This document shows, piece after piece, positions 17,516-28,050 of a stretch of DNA of 64,000 nucleotides (within the stretch, counting starts at the first letter, position 1; each line of letters begins with the position of its first letter). Under the pieces are notes generated by a model. The model was not told the origin of the DNA and did not search any database. It saw nothing but the letters and a program-made list of their open reading frames with translations. Made by a program: the position numbers and the translations under genes. Where the stretch lies: the NCBI GenBank assembly GCA_017467905.1, contig JAFUKD010000039.1:1-64000 (forward strand), given 5' to 3'. The DNA is from Phascolarctobacterium sp. Lineage in GTDB: Bacteria; Bacillota; Negativicutes; Acidaminococcales; Acidaminococcaceae.

Positions 17516-18275
17516 TTAAATCCTCCTTCTTCAGCTCCTGCCCGCTAATGAATGCACGCACCACAGGATTTGTACTGTTTTTGATTTCCGGAACTGTTCC
17601 CACTTGAACAATCCTTCCATTATATAGCATAGCGATACGGTCCGCCGCCAAGAAGGCAGATTCCATATCGTGAGTTACCAAAAGGGAAGCAACACCCAAT
17701 TGCTGCTGGGTTTTGCGAATTAGACGGCTGATGGTCATAGTCATTACCGGGTCAAGACCAGCCGTCGGTTCATCATAAAAGACGATTTGGGGCTGCATTG
17801 CCAAGGCTCTTGCCAAGCCAACACGTTTTTTCATACCACCGCTCAGCTCCGAAGGCATCATCTTTGCCGTATCGGGCAGGCCTACCATTTGCAGTAGGTC
17901 CGTTACCTTAGCCTGGATTTCTTCTTCCGACAGGTTAAAGTGCCTACGTAAACCGAAGGCTACATTTTCACCCACAGTCAAGAAGTCAAAGAGTGCGGAG
18001 TATTGAAAGACAACACCCATAAACTTGCGCAGCTCATCCCATTCTGCCTCGCCAAAGCCACTAACCTCGCGACCTTGGATAACCACACTGCCTGACGTGG
18101 GAGCAAGCAAGCCAGTCATTACTTTCAGCACCGTACTCTTGCCTGTACCGGAAGGCCCAATTACCGCCAGGGTTTCGCCGGGGTAAAGATCCAAATCAAT
18201 TTCGTCTAAGACAACCTTGCTGCCAAAGGCTATTTTAAGTTTGCGTATTTTAATTACAGGTTCCTTTTCATACAT
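17502..18275 (-). CDS. mlaF: Mla ABC transporter ATP-binding protein
   Basis: A 257-residue ABC ATPase. Walker A is GPSGTGKSTVLKV, the signature is LSGGMKKRVGLARAL, Walker B is IVFYDEPTAGLDP and the switch histidine is in LLVTHDMES. It powers lipid transport through MlaE. It sits between mlaE (12 bases upstream) and mlaD (overlapping), the order of MCE operons. Confidence 0.92.
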   Translation of the reverse strand: MYEKEPVIKIRKLKIAFGSKVVLDEIDLDLYPGETLAVIGPSGTGKSTVLKVMTGLLAPTSGSVVIQGREVSGFGEAEWDELRKFMGVVFQYSALFDFLTVGENVAFGLRRHFNLSEEEIQAKVTDLLQMVGLPDTAKMMPSELSGGMKKRVGLARALAMQPQIVFYDEPTAGLDPVMTMTISRLIRKTQQQLGVASLLVTHDMESAFLAADRIAMLYNGRIVQVGTVPEIKNSTNPVVRAFISGQELKKEDLNGKQ

Positions 18276-18287
18276 AGCGCAAACTCC

Positions 18288-19058
18288 TTACACATATAAA
18301 AGAATGGACAAGAAATAATTGGTAATAAAAATTAAGATGATGGATAGCACTACGGAAGCAGTAGTGGCAAGGCCAACGCCTTCCGCACCGTTGGGAGCAT
18401 TCAAACCCTTGTAGCAGCCAACGATGGCGATTATCGCACCAAAGACGGAGCTTTTAATCATACCGCCCACCATATCGTAGGTTTCAGCCAAAACCTTAAT
18501 GGAATTTTCATAGGTAAAGGTTCCAATGCCTGCGTAATAATGGGCAACCACCCAGCCGCCAATATTACCAATCAAATTGGCAAAGACTACCAGTACAGGC
18601 ATCATCAGCACAATGGCGATAAAGCGGGGTACAACAAGGAAGCTTACCGGGTTCGCCGCCATAACGCGCAGTGCATCAACCTGCTCCGTAACCTTCATAG
18701 TACCAATCTCCGCAGCAATGGCAGCGCCAATACGTCCGGCAACTACTACGCCAGTCAGTACGGGCACAAGCTCACGAGCCATGGCGATGGCAACAATGCC
18801 GCCTACGGAAGAAGCAGCACCAAAACGCACAAACTCCTTCGCTGTCTGTACGGAAAATACCATGCCCGTACACAGGATGGTCATCAGCACGATGGGCAAG
18901 CTATCCGCACCCAGCAGTGCCATTTGTCGGAACACTTCCTTCATATCAGCATCCTTCAACCGTTTAATGGTTTCCATAAAGAGCATGCTCATTCTGCCTG
19001 CGGCTGCGCAACCATTTATTATCTTTTTGCCTATTGCTTCGCAAATGCTTTGAAACAT
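18288..19058 (-). CDS. mlaE: Mla ABC transporter permease
   Basis: A 256-residue membrane protein of the MlaE/YrbE family with about five transmembrane segments. The conserved stretch VLTGVVVAGRIGAAIAAEIG and EQVDALRVMAANPVSFLVVP identify it. It is the inner-membrane permease of the lipid transport system. It is the first gene of mlaE-mlaF-mlaD. The ATG at 19058 has AAGGG at a long spacing, so the start could be slightly different. Confidence 0.92.
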   Translation of the reverse strand: MFQSICEAIGKKIINGCAAAGRMSMLFMETIKRLKDADMKEVFRQMALLGADSLPIVLMTILCTGMVFSVQTAKEFVRFGAASSVGGIVAIAMARELVPVLTGVVVAGRIGAAIAAEIGTMKVTEQVDALRVMAANPVSFLVVPRFIAIVLMMPVLVVFANLIGNIGGWVVAHYYAGIGTFTYENSIKVLAETYDMVGGMIKSSVFGAIIAIVGCYKGLNAPNGAEGVGLATTASVVLSIILIFITNYFLSILLYV

Positions 19059-19130
19059 TTAAATATCAACCCTTATAATTTGTTACTTTAATTATAGCGT
19101 ATAAATATGGCAAATCCTTGACAGTTATGC

Positions 19131-20795
19131 TTATTTATCCACGTTCAGGATAATCTCTTTATCTCCGTCAATGATGAAGTCAAAGGCTTGCTTCTGCTTG
19201 TAGGGACTACCCTGCAGCATCCCAGCCAAGCCCGCCTCCGGAATTTCTTCCATATTCATTGCAGAAGGCATACCGCTTGCCATATCAATAATCAATTCAT
19301 TGTTTTTATCCGCTTCATTAAACTTCTTGATGAAATCTGCCAGAGAAGCCTTCTTTTCTTTCTCTTGAACAGGCATGCCCTCGTCCTGCTGTTTACGCAG
19401 CAGCTTTTGAATCCACGCCAAGCTACTGCCGCCGCGCACGCTTAACGCCAGCTTGCCTCCGGGATGATTCTTCGGCACGGTAAAGTAGGCAGTTTTGGTG
19501 AACTCTTCTCCACGATAAGGCTTTAAGGTAACTTCGAAGGGAATCTTGTCACCGGGCTTCACGTCCCGCTTAGGAGTGCTTACCTGCATAATCTCTGCTA
19601 CCTGCACGTCGTCAGTTATTTCTGCAGTAACAGTGATACCATAAATATCTATTTTCTCAAACTTGTTCTGCATCAGGATATTAGCCGCTTCCACCATCTC
19701 AAGGTTCATCAGCTTGGACAAGCCTTCCGTGGCGTAAAACATGTTTTCCCTATCAATGGTTACAAGGTTTTTCTCCTTGTCCACACCGCTAATCTCAAAT
19801 TGCAGGCGTGCAGTACCGCCACCATTTCTATCCATGGTTTTGGTTACAGTGTTGAATACAGCTGCATCTAAAATTGCAGGCACAAGCTTTTCATCTTCCA
19901 CAATGCGCACCCGCACCGCTGTGTTTTGTCCACGGGCAGTATCGCTCACAGAAACAAATACGGGAATGGAAGCAGGCGCTTTACCTTCCCTACCACCAAT
20001 GCCACTGGCTCTATCCTGAGTAAAGCTGCCAATAACCTCGCCAATATTTCCAACCTTATAGCTGCTTTGCATATTAGGAATACAGCCTAAAATCCACACC
20101 TTGTTCATAAAGAAATTACTTTCGCCCCGTTGCATGAAGGGATGCCCAAAGGCAAGCACATTGCCCTTATCATCCACCCAAGTAACAGTTCCCAAAGCTC
20201 CCAATGTTAAATCACCCTGCATCAGGGAAGCTGCCACTGCACTGCCAGCTTCAAGGCTACCTATTTTTTCAGAGCCACTACCACCGCCGGCAACAGCCTC
20301 CAAGCCTAGCACCTGCAAACGCTCCTGCAGGTATTCCATACCCATGGGGGTAAAGCCACCTGCCAAAAGGCCTGTACCTTTAGGAATCCAGTCCCCACTA
20401 CGGGTGGCAGGCATATCAATAAGCTTGAGCATGCTGTGGATGGGGGTCAGGAAGCAGTAATGGGGGTCGTTGAACATTTTGCCAAAGGCAACTGCTCCCA
20501 CCAGCCTGCCATCAACATACACAGGACTGCCGCTCATACCTTGGGCAACGCCACCGGTCTTTTCAATTAAGTCGCCGTACAAACGCACCAAGATACTGTA
20601 ACCAGCCGACTCGCTACCACTGACGCCTAAAATCTCTACATTAAACTCTTCAATTGTATCGCCCTTGATTACAGTTTTGCCAATACCCTGCATGCCCGGC
20701 TTCAAATCCTGAATAGGCATTAAAGGAACGTTGGCAAAGGCTGCACAGGTGTAGCAGCACAACAGTAATCCTAAGAAAAATCCTTTGAGTTTCAT
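19131..20795 (-). CDS. SpoIVB-like S55 serine peptidase, exported
   Basis: From the ATG at 20795 (GGGAG upstream) this is a 554-residue protein with a signal peptide (MKLKGFFLGLLLCCYTCAAF). The S55 peptidase motif is GMSGSPVYVDGRLVGAVAFG, with the predicted nucleophile in GMSGSP; the domain covers about residues 30-240. The rest of the chain is unlike SpoIVB, and no PDZ domain is obvious. SpoIVB cleaves SpoIVFA during sporulation, but related long proteins occur in non-sporulating Negativicutes with unknown substrates. It is flanked by mlaE and a periplasmic AMIN/glycosidase protein, so an envelope role is plausible. Confidence 0.8.
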   Translation of the reverse strand: MKLKGFFLGLLLCCYTCAAFANVPLMPIQDLKPGMQGIGKTVIKGDTIEEFNVEILGVSGSESAGYSILVRLYGDLIEKTGGVAQGMSGSPVYVDGRLVGAVAFGKMFNDPHYCFLTPIHSMLKLIDMPATRSGDWIPKGTGLLAGGFTPMGMEYLQERLQVLGLEAVAGGGSGSEKIGSLEAGSAVAASLMQGDLTLGALGTVTWVDDKGNVLAFGHPFMQRGESNFFMNKVWILGCIPNMQSSYKVGNIGEVIGSFTQDRASGIGGREGKAPASIPVFVSVSDTARGQNTAVRVRIVEDEKLVPAILDAAVFNTVTKTMDRNGGGTARLQFEISGVDKEKNLVTIDRENMFYATEGLSKLMNLEMVEAANILMQNKFEKIDIYGITVTAEITDDVQVAEIMQVSTPKRDVKPGDKIPFEVTLKPYRGEEFTKTAYFTVPKNHPGGKLALSVRGGSSLAWIQKLLRKQQDEGMPVQEKEKKASLADFIKKFNEADKNNELIIDMASGMPSAMNMEEIPEAGLAGMLQGSPYKQKQAFDFIIDGDKEIILNVDK

Positions 20796-20822
20796 ATTAG
20801 CTCCCATATCCAAATACCGCAA

Positions 20823-20848
20823 AACCGGCGGGCCAAGCCACGCCGGTT
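20823..20848 (-). terminator. Intrinsic terminator after the AMIN/NAGPA gene
   Basis: AACCGGCG and CGCCGGTT pair around a 10-base loop. On the minus strand it is followed by TTGCGGTATTT, so the U tract is weak. It stands between two same-strand genes. Confidence 0.5.
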
Positions 20849-20900
20849 CCTATATAACTATACAAATATTATACAACCTGGCACAAACTTTGACAAGCAA

Positions 20901-22295
20901 TCAATCCTTAGGGTACAAACCCAACGCCATACTCACCATACGCTCCCTACCATCAGAAGGCTTATTGACAACCTCACCATTGATAACCATAATGCTGGAA
21001 CCGCCACCGTCAAAATTAACTGCGTCCCTTGCACCTAAGCGCAGGAAGTAGGTAGCAAGCTCCTGCAGTGTCAAGCCCTTGGAATCACTGCTACGTCCAT
21101 CAACTACTAAAACCAAAACAGTGCCATCCTTCTTCAAGCCCACTGCAGTACGGGGCGCACGTCCTTTAGCAATATCATTAGGGATTTGCTCCTCACGACT
21201 GCGCACATGCACCTTGCCGTTCTCTAAAATCAAGGGTCCGCCGCCAACAACAATGCCGGCTTCATCAGCCTGGGGTACGTTCAGCGTCTGCACCAGCTCA
21301 ACCTCATCTCCCACGCTCAAGCTACGCAATAAATATTTATTGTTCAAGCCATGGGCAGATACCACCATAGTTCCCGGTTCTATTTTCATATTACCCTTAT
21401 TGGAGACCTCAACCACCTTGTTGCCGCGAATTTTAATCTCCCTTCCCCACTGGTTAGTCCTGGTGCTTTTGCCATAATACTCGTTGAATAAAACCACGTC
21501 CTCACTAATGCGTGCTCTGTTCATTCCCTTGATGGGCAATTCACCGCCGGCAAAGCGCAGCACTCCCTTATAAGCAACATCCTGTACAATGGAGCGTACC
21601 TTGCCGTCATCCACATAAGCACTGCGGGGAGTGCTATCCATACTCATAAAATTGTCTTTGTCCTTATTCACACCAATGACCCAACCATCAGTGTCAAAAT
21701 AGGATGCGTTCACAGCCGCCTTTAGCTTCCGGCGCTTTGCTTCTGCGGAAAGCAAGCCCCTGCCATTATAGGCTCCCGCTGCCGAAAAAGGCCTAAGCTC
21801 AAACTTAGCATTGGGTGCCACGCTCAAAAGGCATGCCTGTATTTGCGTTCCGTTCATCTCGTCTTGAATATAGGTATAGGTAACACCTTTTGCCAAGGTC
21901 TTTTCCTGCTTAATCAAATCAATGCGAAAAACATCAATGACCAATCTATTAGGAGCAGTATACTGATAAATTTTGTACTGGCAAGTCTTAATGGCGTTAA
22001 TCGTCAGCTGGCTGGCACTGCGCCCCACAGGAACAAGCTGCGCCGAACGAATAATATTATCCTTTACCAGCAGGTTCCTTTCCTGCGCTCCGCTCTTAGG
22101 TAATTGCACCACAAGCCTCTTCCCCTGCTCCTCCACCTTATAGGCAATGGGCTTCTCGCTATCCAAAACGAAACGTACCCTGGCAGGACTCACACTGCTC
22201 CGCAAATTAGTAATCGGTGCGGCGTGTACAGAGGTGGTTGTCACAAGAAATAATATCATCAATATTAAGATAGTCCATTTATTTTTTATGTGCAT
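20901..22295 (-). CDS. AMIN plus phosphodiester glycosidase (NAGPA) domain protein
   Basis: A 464-residue exported protein. It has a signal peptide (MHIKNKWTILILMILFLVTT, cut near VHA), an AMIN-type domain (about 30-130, RLVVQLPKSG and LVIDVFRI) and a C-terminal NAGPA-like domain (about 150-460) with RTAVGLKKDGTVLVLVVDGR and NFDGGGSSIMVING. AMIN domains bind peptidoglycan or periplasmic partners; NAGPA enzymes cleave phosphodiester-linked sugars. A wall or glycan-modifying role is inferred. The substrate is unknown. Confidence 0.88.
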   Translation of the reverse strand: MHIKNKWTILILMILFLVTTTSVHAAPITNLRSSVSPARVRFVLDSEKPIAYKVEEQGKRLVVQLPKSGAQERNLLVKDNIIRSAQLVPVGRSASQLTINAIKTCQYKIYQYTAPNRLVIDVFRIDLIKQEKTLAKGVTYTYIQDEMNGTQIQACLLSVAPNAKFELRPFSAAGAYNGRGLLSAEAKRRKLKAAVNASYFDTDGWVIGVNKDKDNFMSMDSTPRSAYVDDGKVRSIVQDVAYKGVLRFAGGELPIKGMNRARISEDVVLFNEYYGKSTRTNQWGREIKIRGNKVVEVSNKGNMKIEPGTMVVSAHGLNNKYLLRSLSVGDEVELVQTLNVPQADEAGIVVGGGPLILENGKVHVRSREEQIPNDIAKGRAPRTAVGLKKDGTVLVLVVDGRSSDSKGLTLQELATYFLRLGARDAVNFDGGGSSIMVINGEVVNKPSDGRERMVSMALGLYPKD

Positions 22296-22370
22296 AAGAA
22301 CACCTACCTATAATCAAAATTTATGAACTTTTTATGCAGCGGATAGCAAATTTAGTCAAATTATAATGTG

Positions 22371-22431
22371 GAAAATGTTGGTAGAGAGCAATTGTCTGAG
22401 CGAAGCGAGTTTTGCGACCGACAACATTTTC
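22371..22431. repeat. REP-like hairpin with GAGCGAAGCGAG core, copy 1
   Basis: GAAAATGTTG (22371-22380) and CAACATTTTC (22422-22431) form the outer stem. The loop holds TTGTCTGAGCGAAGCGAG. The same design, with a different stem sequence, recurs at 36363-36423. It lies between the NAGPA gene and mbl; the rest of this gap shows no gene. Confidence 0.6.
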
Positions 22432-22567
22432 TACTAAAACTTTGCGTACAATTTGCGTGCTGCAAAAAGATTATAAATTTTGTGATTATACTCTCAAAAA
22501 TTACACAAAGGGACTACCCTTACGAATAGTCCCTTCAAAATTCATCAACTTAACCTACGCAACTTCC

Positions 22568-23590
22568 TCATCCCAAATTGGAAGAAGTGTAAATAGCACC
22601 GGGATGCAGCTTATCCAAGCTTTGCAGCGCCTTGCCGGTACCCATTGCCACACAATCCAAGGGATTATCTGCAACGTGAATGTCAATACCGGTTTCTGCC
22701 TGCATAATTTCTGCCAAGCCATCCAAAAGCGCACCGCCACCGGTCATATAGATACCATTGTCTACAATGTCGGAAGCCAATTCCGGCGGGCATTTTTCCA
22801 AAACGCTACGCACAGTGGCAATCATGGAAGCAACAGAATCTTCCAAAGCAGCACGGCAATCTGCAGAGGTAACGCTAAAGGTAGTGGGTAAGCCTGTTAC
22901 CATATCACGACCACGCACTTCCATGGATAAATCGCGTCCACTTCTGGAAACAGTGGCAATGTTCAGCTTAATCTCTTCTGCAGTACGCTCGCCAATCAAT
23001 ACATTGTGAACCTTCTTCACATAACGCACGATGCATTCGTCAAAGTGGTCACCGCCCACGCGAATGGAAGAGCTTACCACAATGCCGCCCAAGCTTAATA
23101 CTGCGATGTCAGTAGTACCGCCGCCAATATCTACAACCATATTGCCACGCGGTACAGAAATATCAATACCGGCCCCCAAGGCTGCAGCCAAGGGTTCTTC
23201 TATCAAATAGGTCTTGGACGCGCCACCCTGGGTAGTAGCTTCCATTACGGCACGCTTCTCTACAGAAGTAATGCCAATAGGTACGCAGGTCATAACGCGA
23301 GGCTTAAAGAACAGGCATTTTCCTGCAACCTTTTCGATAACATGCGCCAAAAGCTTTTGGGTAATGGTGTAGTTAGCAATTACACCTTCTTTAAGAGGGC
23401 GGATAGCCACAATGTTTCCGGGAGAACGTCCCAGCATTTCGCGGGCAGCATCCCCCACTGCCAGCACCTTATTGCGAGTCTTATCAATCGCCACAACGGA
23501 AGGTTCCTTCAAAACTACTCCCTTGCCTCTTACAAAAACAAGTATGTTAGCAGTACCTAAATCAATACCGATATCCATGCTTTTAAACAT
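22568..23590 (-). CDS. mbl: MreB-like protein, second paralogue (Mbl type)
   Basis: A 340-residue actin-like protein. Motifs are [35 protein letters not shown] and IYMTGGGALLDGLAE. It lacks the short N-terminal extension of the other MreB (10922-11965) and lies just after murA, the place of mbl in Bacilli. It should form filaments in the elongation machinery. AGGAGA lies 9 bases before the ATG. Confidence 0.88.
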   Translation of the reverse strand: MFKSMDIGIDLGTANILVFVRGKGVVLKEPSVVAIDKTRNKVLAVGDAAREMLGRSPGNIVAIRPLKEGVIANYTITQKLLAHVIEKVAGKCLFFKPRVMTCVPIGITSVEKRAVMEATTQGGASKTYLIEEPLAAALGAGIDISVPRGNMVVDIGGGTTDIAVLSLGGIVVSSSIRVGGDHFDECIVRYVKKVHNVLIGERTAEEIKLNIATVSRSGRDLSMEVRGRDMVTGLPTTFSVTSADCRAALEDSVASMIATVRSVLEKCPPELASDIVDNGIYMTGGGALLDGLAEIMQAETGIDIHVADNPLDCVAMGTGKALQSLDKLHPGAIYTSSNLG

Positions 23591-23608
23591 CTTAGTTTGT
23601 CTCCTGTC

Positions 23609-24868
23609 TTAAACGTCAACGCGCTCAATTTCAGCGCCCAAATTCTTAAATTTATCAACAATGTCTTCATAACCACGGTCAATATGGTGCAAATCTCCAA
23701 TGCGGGTTTCACCCTCTGCCACTAAGCCAGCTAAAATCATAGCAGCTCCGGCACGCAGGTCCGTAGCACGCACGTCACAGCCTACCAGCTTGGCAGGGCC
23801 TTCGATAACAGCACTGCGGTCAGAAGTAGTAATCTTCGCACCCATTCGGTTCAGCTCATCCACATGCATAAAGCGGTTTTCAAAAACTGTTTCTGTTACC
23901 TTGCTTGCCCCTTCTGCCACTACCATCATCGCCATAATCTGCGCCTGCATATCTGTAGGGAAGCCGGGATAGGGCAGGGTTTTAACATCCACTGCCTTCA
24001 AGGTTCCGTTACCAATGACACGCACGTTATCAATATCTTCGATAACAGTTGCCCCCGCCTCGCGCAGCTTGGCAATCAAGGGCTTTTGGTGTTCCGGCAA
24101 AACATTTTCAATCACCACGTCACCACCGGTCATAGCAGCGGCAATCATATAAGTGCCTGCTTCGATGCGGTCAGGAATAATAGTGTAATCAGCGCCGTGC
24201 AGCTCCTTAACACCTTCAATGCGAATCACATCAGTACCTGCACCACGCACCTTGGCACCCATCTTGTTCAGATAGTTAGCCAAATCTACAATCTCCGGCT
24301 CTTCCGCAGCGTTTTCCAAAATGGTAACGCCTTCTGCCATGGAAGCAGCCATCATAATATTTTCAGTAGCACCCACACTGGGGAAGTCAAAATAAATGGT
24401 AGTACCCTTTAAGCCATTGGGAGCGCTTGCTTCAATAAAGCCTTCGCTCTGTTTAATCTCTACACCCAAAGCTTCAAAGCCCTTCAAGTGAATATCAATG
24501 GGGCGTGCGCCAATGGCACAGCCGCCGGGCATATAAATTCTTGCCTTCCCCATACGCGCCAGCAAAGGCCCCATTACGAAAAAGGAGGCACGCATATTGC
24601 GCATCAATTCACAGGGAGGCTCGTAGGAATTTACTTCCGTGCTATCTATATCTAAAATATTTTTTTGTTTACTTTCAACCTTTATGCCCAAGCATCTCAA
24701 AACTTCGCTAATGGTACGCACGTCCTCCAGCATAGGCACTTCGTCGAAGTGACTGGGAGTAACACCCATAATAGACGCAGCAATAATCGGCAGAACAGCG
24801 TTCTTCGCACCGCTGGTTTTTACTGTACCTACAAGGCGCTTACCACCTTTAACAACTAATTTTTCCAA
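23609..24868 (-). CDS. murA: UDP-N-acetylglucosamine 1-carboxyvinyltransferase
   Basis: A 419-residue enzyme of the EPSP synthase fold. It adds enolpyruvate to UDP-GlcNAc, the first committed step of peptidoglycan synthesis. The start motif is [20 protein letters not shown], the fosfomycin-target cysteine is C117 in [17 protein letters not shown], and [20 protein letters not shown] is in the C-terminal half. The start is a TTG with GGAGG six bases upstream. mbl follows 18 bases later. Confidence 0.95.
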   Translation of the reverse strand: MEKLVVKGGKRLVGTVKTSGAKNAVLPIIAASIMGVTPSHFDEVPMLEDVRTISEVLRCLGIKVESKQKNILDIDSTEVNSYEPPCELMRNMRASFFVMGPLLARMGKARIYMPGGCAIGARPIDIHLKGFEALGVEIKQSEGFIEASAPNGLKGTTIYFDFPSVGATENIMMAASMAEGVTILENAAEEPEIVDLANYLNKMGAKVRGAGTDVIRIEGVKELHGADYTIIPDRIEAGTYMIAAAMTGGDVVIENVLPEHQKPLIAKLREAGATVIEDIDNVRVIGNGTLKAVDVKTLPYPGFPTDMQAQIMAMMVVAEGASKVTETVFENRFMHVDELNRMGAKITTSDRSAVIEGPAKLVGCDVRATDLRAGAAMILAGLVAEGETRIGDLHHIDRGYEDIVDKFKNLGAEIERVDV

Positions 24869-24977
24869 GGCAATCCTCCTGCATGAGCGAAACTTAATTT
24901 CAAAAAGATATTTCCCAACCTATATTCTATCATTTTTCAAGACAGTTTTTCAACTGCTAAAGGAGTAAAAAAGAAAA

Positions 24978-25000
24978 ATAACCGGTAATTAACCGGTTAT
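24978..25000 (-). terminator. Intrinsic terminator upstream of murA
   Basis: ATAACCGGT-TAATT-ACCGGTTAT (minus strand) is a perfect 9-bp stem followed by TTTTT. It abuts the stop of the 61-residue gene and should separate it from murA. Confidence 0.75.
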
Positions 25001-25185
25001 CATCTGCCTAAGCGTTGGCGGTCAGCCAGAATGTTGTAGTAGGTTTCCTTTTCCATCAGTTCGCGGCGAATAAGCTTTTTCTTTTCTTCGTCATCACATT
25101 CTGCCAAGCACTGACGCAGGTACGCAATGTCCTGCTTTAAGTGGAGCATGGAGTTGCCGGTTAAGCTATCAATAATATCGGACAT
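25000..25185 (-). CDS. Small conserved-looking helical protein, unknown
   Basis: A 61-residue acidic/basic helical protein (MSDIIDSLTGNSMLHLKQDI, then AYLRQCLAECDDEEKKKLIR). A strong ribosome site GAGGAGG lies a few bases before the ATG, and a perfect terminator follows. These signals support a real gene despite its size. No family is recognised. It lies between atpC and murA, separated from atpC by a terminator. Confidence 0.7.
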   Translation of the reverse strand: MSDIIDSLTGNSMLHLKQDIAYLRQCLAECDDEEKKKLIRRELMEKETYYNILADRQRLGR

Positions 25186-25246
25186 ATTACGCCCTCCTCA
25201 TATCTAAACTTTCTGCTTTGATTATAGCAAATCGCGGGTAAAAAAT

Positions 25247-25274
25247 AAACCCCGCCTCTTTCAAGACGGGGTTT
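25247..25274 (-). terminator. Terminator of the ATP synthase operon
   Basis: AAACCCCGTCTT and GAGGCGGGGTTT (minus strand) pair over about 12 positions with one G-T, followed by ATTTTTTA. It lies 18 bases past the atpC stop. Confidence 0.8.
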
Positions 25275-25292
25275 GGTTTGGCATTGTAATAG

Positions 25293-25712
25293 TTACTTTT
25301 TGCCGAGAGCTTCACTAACGCGCAGACGCATGGTTGCTCTTCTCAAAGCATATTTGGCACGGTCTACGTCAAGGTCTTCGTTTTTAGAAGCAAGACGACT
25401 TTCTGCACGTTCTTTAGCAGCAGCAGCACGAGCAACATCAATATCTGCGCCCGGTTCTGCAATGGTTGCCAGAACAGTGCATTTGTTGTTTTGCATTTCT
25501 AAGAAACCGCCGCAAACAGCGAATACTTCTTCGCTGCCATCAGCAAGCTGAATTTTGAGCGGAGCAACGTCCAGGGTAGCAATTACGGGCAAGTGATTAG
25601 CTTTGATGCCCATGCCGCCAAGGAGGGTGCGAAAACCAACATAAGTTACTTCTTCAGAAACAAAAAGCATCTTATCCGGCGTTACAATTTCAAAAGTAAA
25701 CGGAGTTGCCAT
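25293..25712 (-). CDS. atpC: F1Fo ATP synthase epsilon subunit
   Basis: A 139-residue protein with the beta-sandwich N-terminal domain (FEIVTPDKMLFVSEEVTYVG, GGMGIKANHLPVIATLD, VCGGFLEMQNNKCTVLA) and a C-terminal helical hairpin (ARAAAAKERAESRLA). It is part of the rotating central stalk and restrains ATP hydrolysis in many bacteria. It starts 2 bases after atpD and is the last gene of the operon. Confidence 0.95.
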   Translation of the reverse strand: MATPFTFEIVTPDKMLFVSEEVTYVGFRTLLGGMGIKANHLPVIATLDVAPLKIQLADGSEEVFAVCGGFLEMQNNKCTVLATIAEPGADIDVARAAAAKERAESRLASKNEDLDVDRAKYALRRATMRLRVSEALGKK

Positions 25713-25714
25713 TA

Positions 25715-27154
<1,440 letters not shown>

Positions 27155-27159
27155 TCAAA

Positions 27160-28044
27160 TTAGTTTTGAGCTTGCTTCAATGCTTCTACGCCGCCAACGA
27201 TTTCGTTCAGCTCGCGGGTAATACCAGCTTGACGTGCCTTGTTGTAAGACAGTTGCAGGCTGGAAACCAGCTTCGCTGCGTTGTCGGTTGCAGAGGACAT
27301 TGCAGTCATACGAGAGCCCAATTCACTGGCAGCAGATTGCACCAGTGCAGCATATACAACAGTTTCTAAGTATTTAGGAGCAAGGACTCTAAGAGTTTCG
27401 TCCTCACCGGGTTCAAACATAAAGCTTGCAGAAGCTTTGCCTTCTTCTTTTGCAGGAGGCTCAACCGGAAGGATGGTCTCGCTGGTAGGAATTTGGGACA
27501 AAGCAGTTTTGAAAATGGTGTAAACAATGTTCAGCTTGTCAAAGCCTTCGTTAGCAAAGGTTTTGATAGCGTCTTGTGCGATTGCTACAGCATTTTCATA
27601 GCTGGGTCTATCGGAGAAACCGATATGACTGCTAATTACGTTGAAGCCACGACGAGTGAAAAAGTCTCTTGCTTTACGTCCGCAAGTGATAACAACTACT
27701 TCGTCTTCACATTCGGAAATTTCAGCAACAGCCATTTTGAGGGCGTTAGAGCTATAAGCACCTGCCAAGCCTTTATCGGAGCAGAGTACTAAATAGCCAA
27801 CTTTTTTAACCTCGCGTTTTTGAAGTAACGGATGTTTTTTGGCATCTAAGCCAGCTAAAACGCTTGGATCGCTCACAACGTTAGACAACACTTCTTTGAT
27901 CTTAATAGCATAGGGACGGCTTGCAGCAGCTTTTTCTTGAGCTCTTCTCAAGCGGGCAGCAGCAACCATCTTCATAGCTTTAGTGATCTTACCGATGTTA
28001 CCTACACTTTTCATGTGGCGATTAATCTCGCGCGGAGTAGCCAT
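27160..28044 (-). CDS. atpG: F1Fo ATP synthase gamma subunit
   Basis: A 294-residue rotor-stalk subunit. The conserved termini are REINRHMKSVGNIGKITKAM at the start and ELGSRMTAMSSATDNA with LQLSYNKARQAGITREL at the end. It transmits torque between the c-ring and F1. It follows atpA by 6 bases. Confidence 0.95.
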   Translation of the reverse strand: MATPREINRHMKSVGNIGKITKAMKMVAAARLRRAQEKAAASRPYAIKIKEVLSNVVSDPSVLAGLDAKKHPLLQKREVKKVGYLVLCSDKGLAGAYSSNALKMAVAEISECEDEVVVITCGRKARDFFTRRGFNVISSHIGFSDRPSYENAVAIAQDAIKTFANEGFDKLNIVYTIFKTALSQIPTSETILPVEPPAKEEGKASASFMFEPGEDETLRVLAPKYLETVVYAALVQSAASELGSRMTAMSSATDNAAKLVSSLQLSYNKARQAGITRELNEIVGGVEALKQAQN

Positions 28045-28050
28045 CAGTTA

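Noticed and set aside
22371-22431. Hairpin between the NAGPA gene and mbl as a terminator
   Set aside because: Long unpaired loop and no T tract; its design recurs at 36363-36423 inside another repeat, so a REP-like unit fits better.
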